64,000 nt of DNA from Dendrocalamus latiflorus (GCA_017311315.1 CM029654.1:806001-870000); one strand, 5' to 3'. Positions 10,798 to 21,333 are shown, numbered from the stretch's first letter. Made by a program: numbers and translations. The notes: a model not told the origin generated them from the sequence alone.

Positions 10798-11511
10798 CTA
10801 TGAGCTAAGAGTATTCAGAAGAGAAACTCTGCTCTGGATCAATCTCCTGAACAGAAGTTCCGCCCCACTCTCAAGATCTCTGATACTGCACTCTAATGCC
10901 TGCAATTGCTCCTCCTCACACTCTACTTTGCTCTTCTGGAATGTTTTGGAGACAAGAGACCACTTGGGAATCACAATTTCCTTTGACAAGAGGCGGGATG
11001 TGGATTCGAGCAGTGAGATAGTGATCTCTCTTGCGTCTGCCAGGAGCTTCACTACCCTGCAATCCTTCTTGTCAGAAGTAGTCTTTTTGCTGATCTTCTT
11101 GAATTGTTTTTGCCCCTTCTTGGCCAGCCGGATGTATGCCTTGACTTGAGCAGATGCATCTTCTCCTCTTTTGAGAGCCAACAGGAGCTCTTGGACATTC
11201 ATTTTCAACTCCATGAAGCTCTCCTGCATGGCATTGCAGAGGTCAAGCAAGACGATTGACCGTCCAAGCTCTTCCTCCACCGCCTTTCTTTGCTGGGTCT
11301 GGCGAATGCTAACTTGGTTGCTGGGTGTGCACATCATCTCCTCAATGCAGCTGTAGATGCCTCCAAGGCTCCTCAAACCATCACACATGGTGTCGATGGT
11401 TGCCGAGGGAGAAGAGATGGTTGAGTGTAGGCTCTGGAGCTGCTCCTCAACTTTGGTTTCATTTGAGCGAGGGCTAGAAGGCAAGCTTGCAGATCTTAGA
11501 TGGCAAGCCAT
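10798..11511 (-). CDS. DUF241 family protein (copy C)
   Basis: An intact single-exon gene of 237 aa. It starts MACHLRSASLPSSPRSNETK and ends LLFRRLIQSRVSLLNTLSS, both hallmarks of DUF241 (PF03087). Internal family features are MCDGLRSLGGIYSCIEEMM, IVLLDLCNAMQESFMELK, a basic stretch (RLAKKGQKQFKK) and the REITISLLESTSRLLSKEI-PKWSLVSKTFQK segment. It is close in sequence to copy A and to pseudogene B, so the three arose by tandem duplication. A TATA box lies about 110 bp upstream. The molecular role of the family is unknown. Confidence 0.9.
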   Translation of the reverse strand: MACHLRSASLPSSPRSNETKVEEQLQSLHSTISSPSATIDTMCDGLRSLGGIYSCIEEMMCTPSNQVSIRQTQQRKAVEEELGRSIVLLDLCNAMQESFMELKMNVQELLLALKRGEDASAQVKAYIRLAKKGQKQFKKISKKTTSDKKDCRVVKLLADAREITISLLESTSRLLSKEIVIPKWSLVSKTFQKSKVECEEEQLQALECSIRDLESGAELLFRRLIQSRVSLLNTLSS

Positions 11512-11617
11512 GCTTGGAATCGAGGCTTTGGTGCTATTTCCTTCTGTATGGAAATGGAAGAGAAGAGAGGCAATACAAGCTCAAGTTTGTTGGTGTTCAA
11601 CCCTTGGCTTCTCCTTA

Positions 11618-11625
11618 TATTTATA
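11618..11625 (-). promoter_or_regulatory. TATA box of DUF241 copy C
   Basis: The minus strand reads CTATAAATATAAGG, with TATAAATA at this position, 107-114 bp upstream of the start codon. Confidence 0.6.
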
Positions 11626-11639
11626 GCGGAGAGGCAGAA

Positions 11640-13945
11640 GCAATGGCATGAATAGAGCAATCGACAGCAAGAATCTCATCCACTAACCTCCATATGATCT
11701 GAATTGTTGTATTAAGTGATCTGCTGAAACATAGCCACCCAAGTCCAGACAAGCTGTTGTTCATCTGTGTATTGGTCAGTGCAACAAACGTTAATGAGTG
11801 AGCTTATGTGCCTGTCATGTCTCAGTTACTGGTGACATATCACTCTGCACGGGTGTTTAGTTTAACTAGCAAGATGGCTCACGCACTTGCGTAGGCATCA
11901 TTCTTAAAACACGTTTAAATGATTTGGGCCATTTGGCAATACATATGTAATTTTACTTTTTGAAATATAGATTGTTGTAAAACTTTATTTGTGATATTTT
12001 AATTTTATATATTATAAGAGAGAAAATATTCACTTTGTTCCCTAATACTTGTCATATGTGACTAAAACTTTCTTCCCCAGATACTTTTTGACGGAAATAA
12101 TTGCATAGCAAACAATAAATATAGCATTACATAACATTTTCCATTATATCATCATTGTTTTCATTATTGCAACGCTTGTCTATATTACATGTTTATAACG
12201 CACATCATATAGCTTACATCGGTATAGCCGAGTGAACACCTGTTAATAATCTCACTCTCAATTCATCCATCCCGTGGAGGTCCACCAAACAATGTTCATA
12301 ATGTTTTTGCTTTTATGAGAATTTTTAGTAATTATCTTTTTTTTAGCGATTGTAAACTACCTGTCATCGATTTTTATTATATAATGGATTTCGGTTCCTA
12401 ATTTATATATATATAAATTAAATTCATTATCTTATTTTATTTTCCTCAAATTAGAGTATTTTTCTAATTTTAATTCTAAAAAACCAAATTTTCTATTTTT
12501 TTCACTTAGTTTGGAATTAAAAAACACACGCTATTTGTTTTACTTTTATTATAAATTCTCATATTTTTGGGTTGCACTTCTTATATACTTTCTTTTTTTA
12601 GTTTTATGTTGGAATTCGTTTATAAATCCAACTGCTAATTTTTATTTCAAATTTAGGTTATTTCTTATAATATTTGATATAGACTCTTTCTTTAATTTCA
12701 AATTTATTTTTATGTTATTTTTAGGTTAGATACAAATCTAACTGCTACTTTTCATCTAATTTCTATTCAGAATTTTAGCTATGTAGTGGTTTTTATTTAG
12801 AGTTCATATTAAAATCAAATTGTTACTTTCCTTTTATTTTTCATCCCAAAATTATGTTATTTTTGCTGTTATTTTTTATCTAATTTCAATTTGTAGTTTT
12901 AGATTAGAATTCGGATACAAATCCAGCCATTAATTTTCATCTAATTTGACCACCAAATTTGTTGGAGCTTACTTGCAGCATGGACCGGTAGTGCAAGTCC
13001 GAAAGTGGGGATCCAAGGCACACATATTAGCACAGGTGGAGTTTTGGTGAAGGGATAATCGGTCCAACCAACGCTATTTGAAGTCGATGAATGCCGGGTG
13101 AGCATCCCGGGACACCAGTGGAAAATAGATGGGTGGAGATTTAATTACGTAACCTGAAAAATAATCTGTACTCTGAACTTAGCACCGCATCAAAAGAAAT
13201 GTGGGATACCTAGTTTCATGAGAGTTTAGAGTAGCTATAGGTACAGTGGCACAAACCTGCGCGGTGCACAATAAAATCATGAATCCATGTATGTCTCCTA
13301 GATTGGAAGCTATGGAGATCACTAGGGATTTTTCTTGTCATCGAGTGATAAGTAATCTTTTCATAAATTAAAACTTGCCACTTAATTTGATAAACTAGGC
13401 TCCAGAAATATATATGAGTTAGAAGTTGTGTTAATAATAAAAAGAGAAGAATCATATAGTATATTTTGCTAATAATGCTTGCTGAGTATGTAGTACTCAC
13501 TATTGCTATTATTTTTCTTTGTTAGACCTAGTCTGATTGGGGATTACCCTGAGTGAGATGAGGAACTCGCAAGCGCCGATGAGGCTGTATGTGACGAGGG
13601 CAATCACTACGAGGATCAGGGTGAGATGGACACCTTATACGACAGTTGAGACGAGTAGGTGTCTAGTGGAGTATGGCAGATGAAAGATAGGGTATATATT
13701 CCGTATCTCTTGTATTTAAATAAGTATATTAAATATCATAGCCCTGTATGGCAACTGCTATAATAAATGTATGGTGTCTACTTTGTTGTTCTGTTACGCT
13801 ACTCTGGTAAGGCTTATTATTTGTTGGAGCGGTGTTCTACTGAGCAAACGAATAATAATCCATTGCTTATGTATGATTACCCCTTGGTAATGACACGGGC
13901 ATCTCAGGTGCTCTAAAAGTTGGATGCCAATCGCAGTGCACCAGT
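11640..13945. other. AT-rich intergenic region; no gene recognised
   Basis: The stretch 11930-12960 is strongly AT-rich with a degenerate repeat. From about 13000 to 13720 the sequence becomes more mixed (GATGAGGAACTCGCAAGCG at 13558) and could be the 3' part of an old Gypsy-type element, but no domain is readable. Confidence 0.35.
12600..12960. repeat. AT-rich degenerate tandem repeat
   Basis: The phrase TACAAATC-AAC/AGC-TGCTA-TTTTCATCTAATTT recurs with variations at about 12620, 12730, 12805 and 12917. It is too diverged for an exact period, but spacing is of the order of 90-120 bp. Confidence 0.4.
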
Positions 13946-13952
13946 AGAGCAT

Positions 13953-14685
13953 CTATGAGCTAAGAGTGTTCAGAAGACAAACCCTGGTTTGGATCGATCT
14001 TCCGAACAGGTTCTTGATTCCGCTTTCTAGGCCTACAACGCCCAACTCTAATGCCTGCAATTGCACTTCCTCGCATGAAACTTTTGTCTTCTGAATGATT
14101 TGGTGATAAGAGACCACTTGCTTGCATTGGAGGTGGCCATTTGCTTCGACAAGAGCTCCAGTGCAGATTTGATGACCGTGACAGTGATCCCTCCTGTTGT
14201 TGTCAATAAACTGACAAGCCTTCCATCTTCATCAGAGGCAGACTTGTTGCCGACCTTCTTCAGGTGATGCTTAGCCTTCTCCACCAAGCGAATACTAGAT
14301 TGAACCTTAACTTGAACATCTGCGTGGTCTCCTCTATTGAGGGCCGTCTGCAGCTCCTGGATGGTCATCTTCAGGTCAGTCAAGCTTTCTTGCATGGCAT
14401 TGCAGAGATCCAGCACCTCAAGAGACCGCTCCATTTCTTCATACAGCTTCTTCCCATGTTTTTTTTTAGATAACGACTTCCCATGTACTTGATTGCTATG
14501 TAAGCATATGACCTCATTGATGCAGTTGTAGACGACTCCAAGCCTCCTCAGTCCATCGCATACCACTCCAATGGTGGCGGGTGGCGAGGAAATGACTGAA
14601 TTTATGTCGTGCAGGTCTTTTCAACCTTGATCTCGTTGGTGTGAGGGATAGACGACAAACTTGTTGATCTTTGATGGCCAGTCAT
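13953..14685 (-). pseudogene. DUF241 family pseudogene (copy D), two frameshifts
   Basis: The full length of a DUF241 gene can be followed. The start MTGHQRSTSLSSIPHTNE is at 14685, the central frame (VCDGLRRLGVVYNCINEV to SKWSLITKSF) is open, and the end LGVVGLESGIKNLF to VCLLNTLSS finishes at 13953. One frameshift near 14610-14620 separates the N-terminus. Another near 14070-14080 separates the C-terminus, where the central frame instead runs to a stop at 14048. A T-rich insertion (position 14458, TTTTTTTT) may also disturb spacing. If the assembly is right, no complete protein is made. The open central part (172 aa) suggests recent decay. Confidence 0.8.
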
Positions 14686-14689
14686 GTTT

Positions 14690-15310
14690 GGAAGGTATTA
14701 GAGATTGTATAGCAGATATTGTTGTAACCTACCCGGTTTAGGTCCTGAGATTATGGATCTCTTGTAACCTCCAACACCTGGACTCTTTGGATATATAACA
14801 TGCAATCACCCCCATCATTAGGTGTGGTGAATCCCCCTCATCTGTGCCTAACTCTCAACAGAAGGAAATTTGGTGCTCTCTCTCAGTGTCGGTATGGGTG
14901 GTGATGAATTGATGGTGTCCATGCTCTAACTCTCCCTACGTATAATCAGGAGGTTGAGAGGATGGGTGAGCTAGCAAAATGGACAGACAGCAGGAACCTC
15001 CATCGGTAGTCTCCCATCTGCTCTTGATTGCATGGCCACTGCAGCCACAGACAAGTTGATGCCCTTGTCTAATTCAACACATATTACTAACTAACATAGC
15101 TGGGCTGTCATGTCCGATGCATTGCCAGCAAAGTAAACTGCACGCGCAAGTGCTTGATGCATTAATGTTGGGTTCAGATGGATGACCAGGAGCCCGAAAC
15201 GAACAAAACAGCAGAAGTACATGCATGGAAGGTTCGTCAGTGTTGAGGCATGTTTCAGCAATCCGAAGCATGATCCACCATTTATATTCGCCTACTAAAA
15301 TGCATGGTAC
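14690..15310. other. Upstream region of DUF241 copy D; nothing else seen
   Basis: Mixed-composition intergenic DNA without a recognisable coding frame or element ends. Confidence 0.35.
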
Positions 15311-15313
15311 AGG

Positions 15314-15557
15314 CATCACTCCTCATTGATGTAGTTGCTCTCACAAATCAAAACACAGAAGTGTATACATGTCTGGGAGTTTTACATGTGTCTGCAGAGA
15401 ATTACTCCATGTAAGCGGGCTCGCCGGGGATTTCTCTTACTATAAATAGTGTCAAATAGTCTGAAAATCTCCATGGGGCATCAAATGACTTGGAGAATTG
15501 GGAGGCTGCAACTCCCAGTTTGTTCCCACTTCCATGATCAACAAACCATGTGCAGCA
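15314..15557. repeat. Segmental duplication, uninterrupted copy
   Basis: 244 bp matching 16056-16720 with few differences. It starts CATCACTCCTCATTGATG and ends CCATGTGCAGCA. It is the empty-site version of the second copy: CTCTTACTATAAATAGTGTC is continuous here. Confidence 0.85.
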
Positions 15558-16055
15558 GTGGCCGATGATGAAGACAAGCCGAGGATGAAGCAGTGGTTGT
15601 GGTCGTGCGGTAATCACTGTAGCAGGCGTCAGTACGGGTGGTCGTGGATGACGAAGGCCATACCTTGATCAGTGAACTGCCCAACTGGTCACTGTAGTAG
15701 TCATGGGGCAGTTGAGCGAAGCGGTATGGGCAGACGGCTGGCCGCTGTAGCAATCGTGGGGCGGCTGAGCGAAACGGCATGGGCAAACGGCTGGTCCCTA
15801 TAGCAGACGTAAGCGGCAGACCTGGAGAGTGGCAGAGGCAGGAGTCGTAGTGGGTGTGGCCTGTGTGGCTCAGTAGTATATATATATCCTGTAAGCCTTG
15901 TGAAGTTAATGCGAGTTTTGGAGAAGAAGAACAGTACTGAATGCAGAGGAAGTCGTAGGCGTGTGTTGCCGGACGAAAAACAATTCCTAATCTTGTTTTT
16001 GCTTGTTTTTTCTCCACTTCCCTGCGCTTCTCACCTCGGATCTGGGCCAACACAA
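15558..16055. other. Spacer between the duplicated segments; no gene recognised
   Basis: It contains a small internal repeat (TGGGGC-GTTGAGCGAA-CGG-ATGGGCA-ACGGCTGG) at about 15700-15795. The overlapping minus ORF (176 aa) has no recognisable family. Confidence 0.35.
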
Positions 16056-16184
16056 CATCACTCCTCATTGATGCAGTTGCTCTTACAAATCAAAACACAG
16101 AAGTGTATACATGTCTGGGAGTTTTACATATGTCTGCAGAGAATTACTCCATGTAAGCGGGTTCGCCGGGGATTTCTCTTACTA

Positions 16185-16604
16185 GGATTTTGTTAAACAT
16201 CATCCGGATATTCTTTCCTAACTATCATCTATATTTAGGACTGTTAGATTAGAGATCCAATGGTCATGAATTCTCCTCCCTCCCCCTTGAATTTTACCTC
16301 CTCCCTTATGAAAAAATCTTCCTCCTTCAAAGACAAGGGGCTTCTTGATCTCTAATCTAATGGTCACAATTTTAAATAATAGTTAGAAAGAAAATATCCG
16401 GATGATGCCTAGACACTCCCACCAGTGGCGGATCCAGGAAAAAATTTTGGAGGGGCTGAAGTACCTTCAGCTCGACCTCAGCCCCTTCTACATTATACAT
16501 CTATGGCTAAAAATTTAGGGGGGGCTCCAAGGGTCCGGTAGTGGTAGGGGGGGCTCGAGCCCCCCCCCCCCGGCCCCACCGCTGGATCCGCCCCTGACTC
16601 CCAC
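16185..16604. mobile_element. MITE-like insertion inside the duplicated segment
   Basis: Inverted repeats are visible: CATCATCCGGATATTC-TTTC-TAACTAT on the left (16198 on) and its reverse complement ending ATATCCGGATGATG (16396-16410) on the right. The insertion is defined by comparison with the empty copy at 15440. The short shared CTA/ACTA at the junction is the likely target duplication. The superfamily is uncertain. Confidence 0.65.
16425..16596. mobile_element. hAT-type MITE (172 bp) nested in the previous MITE
   Basis: Perfect 8-bp TSD ACTCCCAC (16417-16424, 16597-16604). The ends are CAGTGGCGGATCCAG and, reverse-complemented, CAGGGGCGGATCCAG (14 of 15). It contains a run of 13 or more C near 16560. 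Confidence 0.85.
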
Positions 16605-16916
16605 TATTATAGTGTCAAATAGTCTGAAAATCTCCATGGGGCATCAAATGACTTGGAGAATTGGGAGGCTGCAACTCCCAGTTTGTTCCCACTTCCATGA
16701 TCAGCGAACCATGTGCAGCACACTTTGGTTGTGAAAGGGAAAATAAGCAACTGAGCCTACAGGCTTTTGTCTGGAGAATGGCTTGACTGTTCATGATATA
16801 TATGTTGCCCCTTGATTTCATGTCTTACTGATGCATGAATTTACCTTGTCTTGTGTTTTTTTCTTGTTAAGATTCCAGTTTTAAGTATAAAGCGTCCTAC
16901 ACCATATCAATTGCAT

Positions 16917-17605
16917 CAGTGGCGGAGGACGGGAAAAAAATGAGGTGGGGCGGATCGAAAGCTATACCTGCGCGCCGGTGGCTGTCGCCCGCCCGCCGCC
17001 GGCTACACCCAGGCCGGTGGCTGCCCCTTTGCGCCCAGTCACCCAGCCGCGGAGCCGCCTTGCCCAGCGCCCAGCGCGCTGCGCGCCGGTGGCTGCCGCC
17101 CGCCCGCCGCCCGCCGCCGGCTATGCCTAGGCCGGTGGCTGCCCCTTTGCGCCCAGCCGCGGAGCCGCCTTGCCCAAGCGTGTACTCCTCGTCCTCCTCT
17201 TCCTGCTGGTCCAGCTCTGGTGGATCGGTCTCCTCGGCGGCGGCTGGGTCGGCGAAGTCGAGGGCAGCGGCGGAGTCGGAGGCGGCGAGAGGGGCGAGGG
17301 GGGAGGCGGCGGGTGGAGCGGAGGTGGAGGAGGCGAGGGGGAAGTCGAGGGCGGCGGCGGAGTCGAAGGAGTCGGAGGCGGCGAGAGGGGCAAGGGGGAG
17401 GCGGCGGGTGGAGCGGAGGTGGAGGAGGCGAGGGGGAAGTCGAGGGCGGTGGCGGAGTCGAAGGAGTCGGAGGTGGCGAGAGGGGTGAGGGGGAGGCGGC
17501 GGGTGGAGCGGAGGTGGAGGAGACGAGGGGGGTATATGGGGGTTGCTATAAAAAATCAAGCCCTGGCCTAAGCCAGGGCTTGCCCTATCGAGCGCTCCGC
17601 CGCTG
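16917..17605. mobile_element. hAT-type element with GC-rich tandem-repeat cargo
   Basis: Perfect 8-bp TSD AATTGCAT (16909-16916, 17606-17613). The ends are CAGTGGCGGAGGAC and, reverse-complemented, CAGCGGCGGAGCGC. The 689-bp interior is extremely GC-rich and contains tandem G-rich repeats. A minus-strand frame (238 aa) stays open across the whole element because of the repeat composition. It is proline/serine/alanine-rich and matches no family I recognise, so it is not called a gene. Confidence 0.8.
17265..17530. repeat. G-rich tandem repeat in the hAT element
   Basis: Words GGCGGCGAGAGGGG, GAGGCGGCGGGTGGAGCGG and AGGTGGAGGAGGCGAGGGGG recur about three times, some 60-110 bp apart. One strand is nearly pure purine/G, so it may form G-quadruplexes. 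Confidence 0.65.
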
Positions 17606-17613
17606 AATTGCAT

Positions 17614-17965
17614 GCTTACTTAGAAAGCACACACACGAATGAAAGAGAGAGAACATGAAAAGTTATGAAGCTGATTCAGTTCCCTGTTCATCTTCAATAG
17701 CATGTGATATATCAGAACTGTGAGCCTTTTTTCTCCCTTTTGGTAGTACGATCCATCGGAGAGATACATAAGCAATCCAAGATAAGCACCAATTGCTCAA
17801 AACTTTCCTAGTTCTATTTTATTCTTCATAGCCAAGTGTCAAAATTTTTACATGATCATCTCTCTGTCCTATGCACAGTACACACTGCTGATCTATTCAA
17901 GCTCTGATCAAACACATACTAGTCCAGTGACTCCAGTCCAGGACCTCCAGGTGCAGTGCAGCAGC
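17614..17965. other. 3' flank of DUF241 copy E; nothing seen
   Basis: AT-rich sequence downstream of the GC-rich DUF241 gene, likely including its 3' UTR. Confidence 0.4.
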
Positions 17966-17970
17966 GGCGC

Positions 17971-18726
17971 CTATAAGCTGCAAATGTTGAGCAAGAACAC
18001 CCTGCATTGCACCAGACGCCTGAACAGCAGCTCCAACCCGTCGTCCAGACGTTGGATCGTGTCTCCCAACGCTCTCAGCTCCTCCTGCGCTCGCGTTGCC
18101 GTCTTTTCGTCGTGCAAATCTTTGGACGAGGAACACAAGGCGGTTGCGATCTCCTCGGCGTCTTCGCACGCCACTCGGGTCGTCTTGCTGAACACCCGCA
18201 CCACGCACGTCGACCATTTGCTGGCTGCCCCCAGCCCGGTCACGGGGATCCGCCGCGACAGCGCCACCACGACGCGCTCGAGCACCGCGACGGTGATCCG
18301 TCGTGCCTCCTGCAGCGAGTGCCCGTCGTCGTCGGGCGCTTGACGTCGGTGCCTCGAGCTGAGGTGCCGGCGCTGCTGCTTCTTGACGTCCGCGCGTGCC
18401 TTCCTGGCCAGGCGAGCGTACGCGTGGGCCGCGCTCTGGGCGCCGGCGCTGTCTCCCCGCCGGACGGCCACCTCGAGGTCAAGCGCGCACGTGCGCATGG
18501 CGCGCAGGCCTTCCCGCGCAGCGGCGCACGTGTCGAGCAGCGCGACGGACTCCTCCAGCTCTTCCTCCACTTGCTCGGCGCGAGCAGAGCGCACGAGCGA
18601 CCCCACGTGCTCGTACACGCGGGCAACGCCTTCCAAAGCGCCGGCCATCGCCGCCTCCGAGGAGGACGACGAAGCGACGTGCTGCCTTAGCCTGCAGAGC
18701 TGTTGCTCAGCGCCGTACACCTCCAT
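17971..18726 (-). CDS. DUF241 family protein (copy E, GC-rich)
   Basis: A single-exon gene of 251 aa. The C-terminus (LDDGLELLFRRLVQCRVFLLNICSL) and the central pattern (ESVALLDTCAAAREGLRAM, LARKARADVKK, ARRITVAVLERVVVALSRRI, SKWSTCVVRVFSK) place it in DUF241 (PF03087). It lacks the MACHLRS-type leader and instead starts MEVYGAEQQLCRLRQHV, where other members have VEEQLQSLH. Its coding sequence is much more GC-rich than copies A-D, so it is an older paralogue rather than a product of the recent local duplication. The ATG at 18724-18726 is the first in frame. The molecular function is unknown. Confidence 0.88.
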   Translation of the reverse strand: MEVYGAEQQLCRLRQHVASSSSSEAAMAGALEGVARVYEHVGSLVRSARAEQVEEELEESVALLDTCAAAREGLRAMRTCALDLEVAVRRGDSAGAQSAAHAYARLARKARADVKKQQRRHLSSRHRRQAPDDDGHSLQEARRITVAVLERVVVALSRRIPVTGLGAASKWSTCVVRVFSKTTRVACEDAEEIATALCSSSKDLHDEKTATRAQEELRALGDTIQRLDDGLELLFRRLVQCRVFLLNICSL

Positions 18727-18838
18727 ATCTGGCTCACTGATCAGTTACTTCACTCCGTAGAAGCTTGGCTACTCTGAGACTTGGACAGATGCCAAGTTGC
18801 TGCTAGCTAGCTTCTTCATCTGACGCGCCTTGCAAGCG

Positions 18839-18846
18839 CATATATA
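18839..18846 (-). promoter_or_regulatory. Probable TATA box of DUF241 copy E
   Basis: The minus strand reads GGTATATATGCGC about 115 bp upstream of the ATG. Confidence 0.5.
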
Positions 18847-18849
18847 CCA

Positions 18850-19509
18850 TGCACACCTGAAACAAGGAGGGGCGTCCGTGCGCTGTCATGTTACTTGGCG
18901 CCGGTGGCCACCGGCACGGCCTGGCTGGCATGCCCCCCTTGGCCGCGGCAGCCGCGCCACACGAGCGCGCGCGCGCGACGACGACGTACTGCAGTACTAG
19001 GAGGAAGCGTCGAGGGCATGCCGTGCGCGCGGTTGGAACTACCACCAACTGCGAGCGGCCGGTGGGACACTTGGACGTCTGTGGTGCCATCGCCTCAGCC
19101 TCCCTTGCGTGCGTATAATTGAGCTGCGGTTGGTGCGTACGTACATCAGCACAGGCATGGCATGTCCATTGTCGAAGACGGCGAAGCTACCACGGCCTTG
19201 CGCATGCGCAGCTAAGAATAGGACATGATCCGTATGAGTCTGTACCTGTGAGTAGTCTATGTTGGAATGTTTCAGGGTTCAGAGTGATTGGCATCGACAT
19301 CTCTGGTTTCTTAAATGAAGCAAAAGATCCTTGGGATCCCCTGGGTCTACAGTCTAAACAAACTCGTTTGCCTTGGCATACGTTGGCCTGATACGACGTG
19401 CGTGCCACCAGTCCTAAATCCTAATCATTACAGATTTCTCTGCTGCGTTCCTCTTCTTCCTACCATATGTGAGATACGTGTCATTTTCTGAATCGAATTG
19501 CAGCACTTT

Positions 19510-19544
<35 letters not shown>

Positions 19545-20180
19545 ACGAGGACCCCGGCACATCAAGAGCACCAGCTTGTTTATTTCTATTTTCTAGTGAT
19601 GAAACAGCCTCACAGACTGGCGTTCTACAACTTAATCTGCAGTACTACCACTCAGTGCAAGATGCTAGCTGATCACTGAAAAACTTGCATCAACTCGGAC
19701 CCATGTCATCTTACCTTTATAAAAACATCAAAGCCATGCAGTACAATTTGCCTTCAGAGAAGTTTCACTGGGCCTGTTCCCCCCGCCATTGCTTCCAAAA
19801 ACAGCTTCGCAACCATATTAACAGTAACACATTGGGAAAGGTAAAAAGAAGAAAGAAAAATATAATGCTACTACACAAAGGCTCGAGTTATACCATAGCT
19901 ATACAAAAGTCACAGGTACAAATGAATCATATGTATACAGATAAACAGATCGAAAACTTTGATGACGGCTGAATAAATTAGGAGTTTGCAGACGGTGTTA
20001 TCTAAGCCTAAAAGGCTCAAGCTCCGGCAACCCTGCAAATACTGCGGTGCGAAGCTGCAGCCGAGCTCCACAGAGAACACCAAATGTCTCAGTATCGTGC
20101 AATCATGCTTCTGCTACGATTCATCCCACAATACTAAGTTTATACACTGACTTAAAGAGCATCTCTACAAACAATTGTAG
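18850..20180. other. Intergenic; no gene recognised
   Basis: A GC-rich zone at 18890-19110 (upstream of DUF241 copy E), then AT-rich DNA with a GT microsatellite. ORFs here have no family signature. The part from about 19700 may include the 3' region of the DUF632 gene. Confidence 0.35.
19513..19542. repeat. (GT)15 microsatellite
   Basis: An uninterrupted GT dinucleotide run. Confidence 0.95.
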
Positions 20181-20582
20181 GGCCTTCATGGATGATCAAA
20201 GACCTTAAGATCTCTGTTTTGATCAGCAACTTCCATTCCTCCTTGTCTCTGATGCTTTCTGCTTATTTCTTTACCGAATCGTCTTTCTCTGGTAATAGGT
20301 ACGACGAGAAATAGCTGATCATCCAACCCGGATAATGCAGGTCTGTTAAGAGCAATAACAGTCTGATCAGACCCCATCTCAGGAGGACAAACTTTCACAT
20401 CGGCTGCTGCAGGCCCTGCGACGACCCTGAAACCTGACAGAGGGGACAAGCCAAGCGCAAGCAAGGCACATTGGTTGAGAGACTGGAACTGCGAATTTGT
20501 GATACCGCTATGTGCGCTGTTGCTGTTCATCCAACCACCGGGGTCGGTTACTTGCACCGCACCAGCAAAGTCTGAAATGCAG

Positions 20583-21333
20583 CTAGGAAACTCTGCCACT
20601 CACTTGGGCAAGTCGAGTTTTCTCTTCTTCAGAGCGAAGATGGAGATCCTTGTATGCATTCGCACAGGCACCAGCGAAGCTCTCCATTGCTTCAAAAAAT
20701 TTATTCATACATGATTGCAAATCCACTTCAGCAGGTGGACTACCGTCCTGTAACACATGCGTGGATAAGGATACACCGCTCTGATTGGAAATAAGCACAA
20801 GCTTCTTGTTTTGTGCTTCTAGAGCCTTGCGCATTGACAGTTCATCCCTCTCCATCACTCTAAGGTCCCCGTCCATATCTTTATTAGCCATCATACCCTG
20901 CCTCCACTCTGAATTGTGCTTCTCCCAGAGGTGCAGAACATTAGAGGCAAAAGCCTGCATTGTGTCTACTACTTCCTTCTCAGATATCCTCCCGATGCCG
21001 GTTGTCCAATTATTACAGATGATGAAAACAGGTGGCGCTCCTAAGCATCCTGGAGAAAAGGGTGGAGTCCCATCATCAGTCACTTCAGGCACATAGTCAA
21101 CCCCCTTCTTGAGCCACTCATTTAAAGTGCTAACATAGCTCTTTTGAGCATTAACCCATGCAGCGAAACTGGCAATCAAATCCAGCAACTGAAGCTCCAG
21201 CTGCTTGATTAAGTCCACATGAGCTTCGCTGAATCTTGCAGCAGCTATGGTAGAGTTCATGTTTTTAGCTTGGGATAAGGCATGAAACTGGATCTGATGG
21301 CATTCTGACATGGCATGCCACATTTGCATCAAC
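20583..21333 (-). CDS. DUF632 domain, C-terminal exon of an NRG2-like protein (5' part not seen)
   Basis: About 250 codons matching the C-terminal half of plant DUF630/DUF632 proteins (Arabidopsis NRG2 type, involved in nitrate regulation). Signatures are LMQMWHAMSECHQIQFHAL, a helical stretch, LIASFAAWVNAQKSYVSTLNEWL, PPVFIICNNW and DTMQAFASNVLHLWEKH. The exon starts after an acceptor (TTTTCAG at 21340-21334). The frame ends at a stop at 20583, but a strong donor (CAAGTGAGTGG, about 20606) just before it could instead splice onward. The N-terminal DUF630 (usually beginning MGC, a myristoylation site) was not found upstream; the next 2 kb is transposon-like. Either a long intron separates it or the gene is a truncated remnant. 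Confidence 0.75.

Larger units (their letters stand above)
16056..16720. repeat. Segmental duplication, copy interrupted by nested MITEs
   Basis: The same sequence as 15314-15557 but with about 420 bp inserted after CTCTTACTA at 16184. The unit resumes at ACTATTATAGTGTCAAAT (16603). Confidence 0.85.

Noticed and set aside
16897..17613. 238-aa minus-strand ORF as a proline-rich protein
   Set aside because: It spans exactly a transposon with G-rich repeats, and its ends lie in the target duplications, so openness is compositional.
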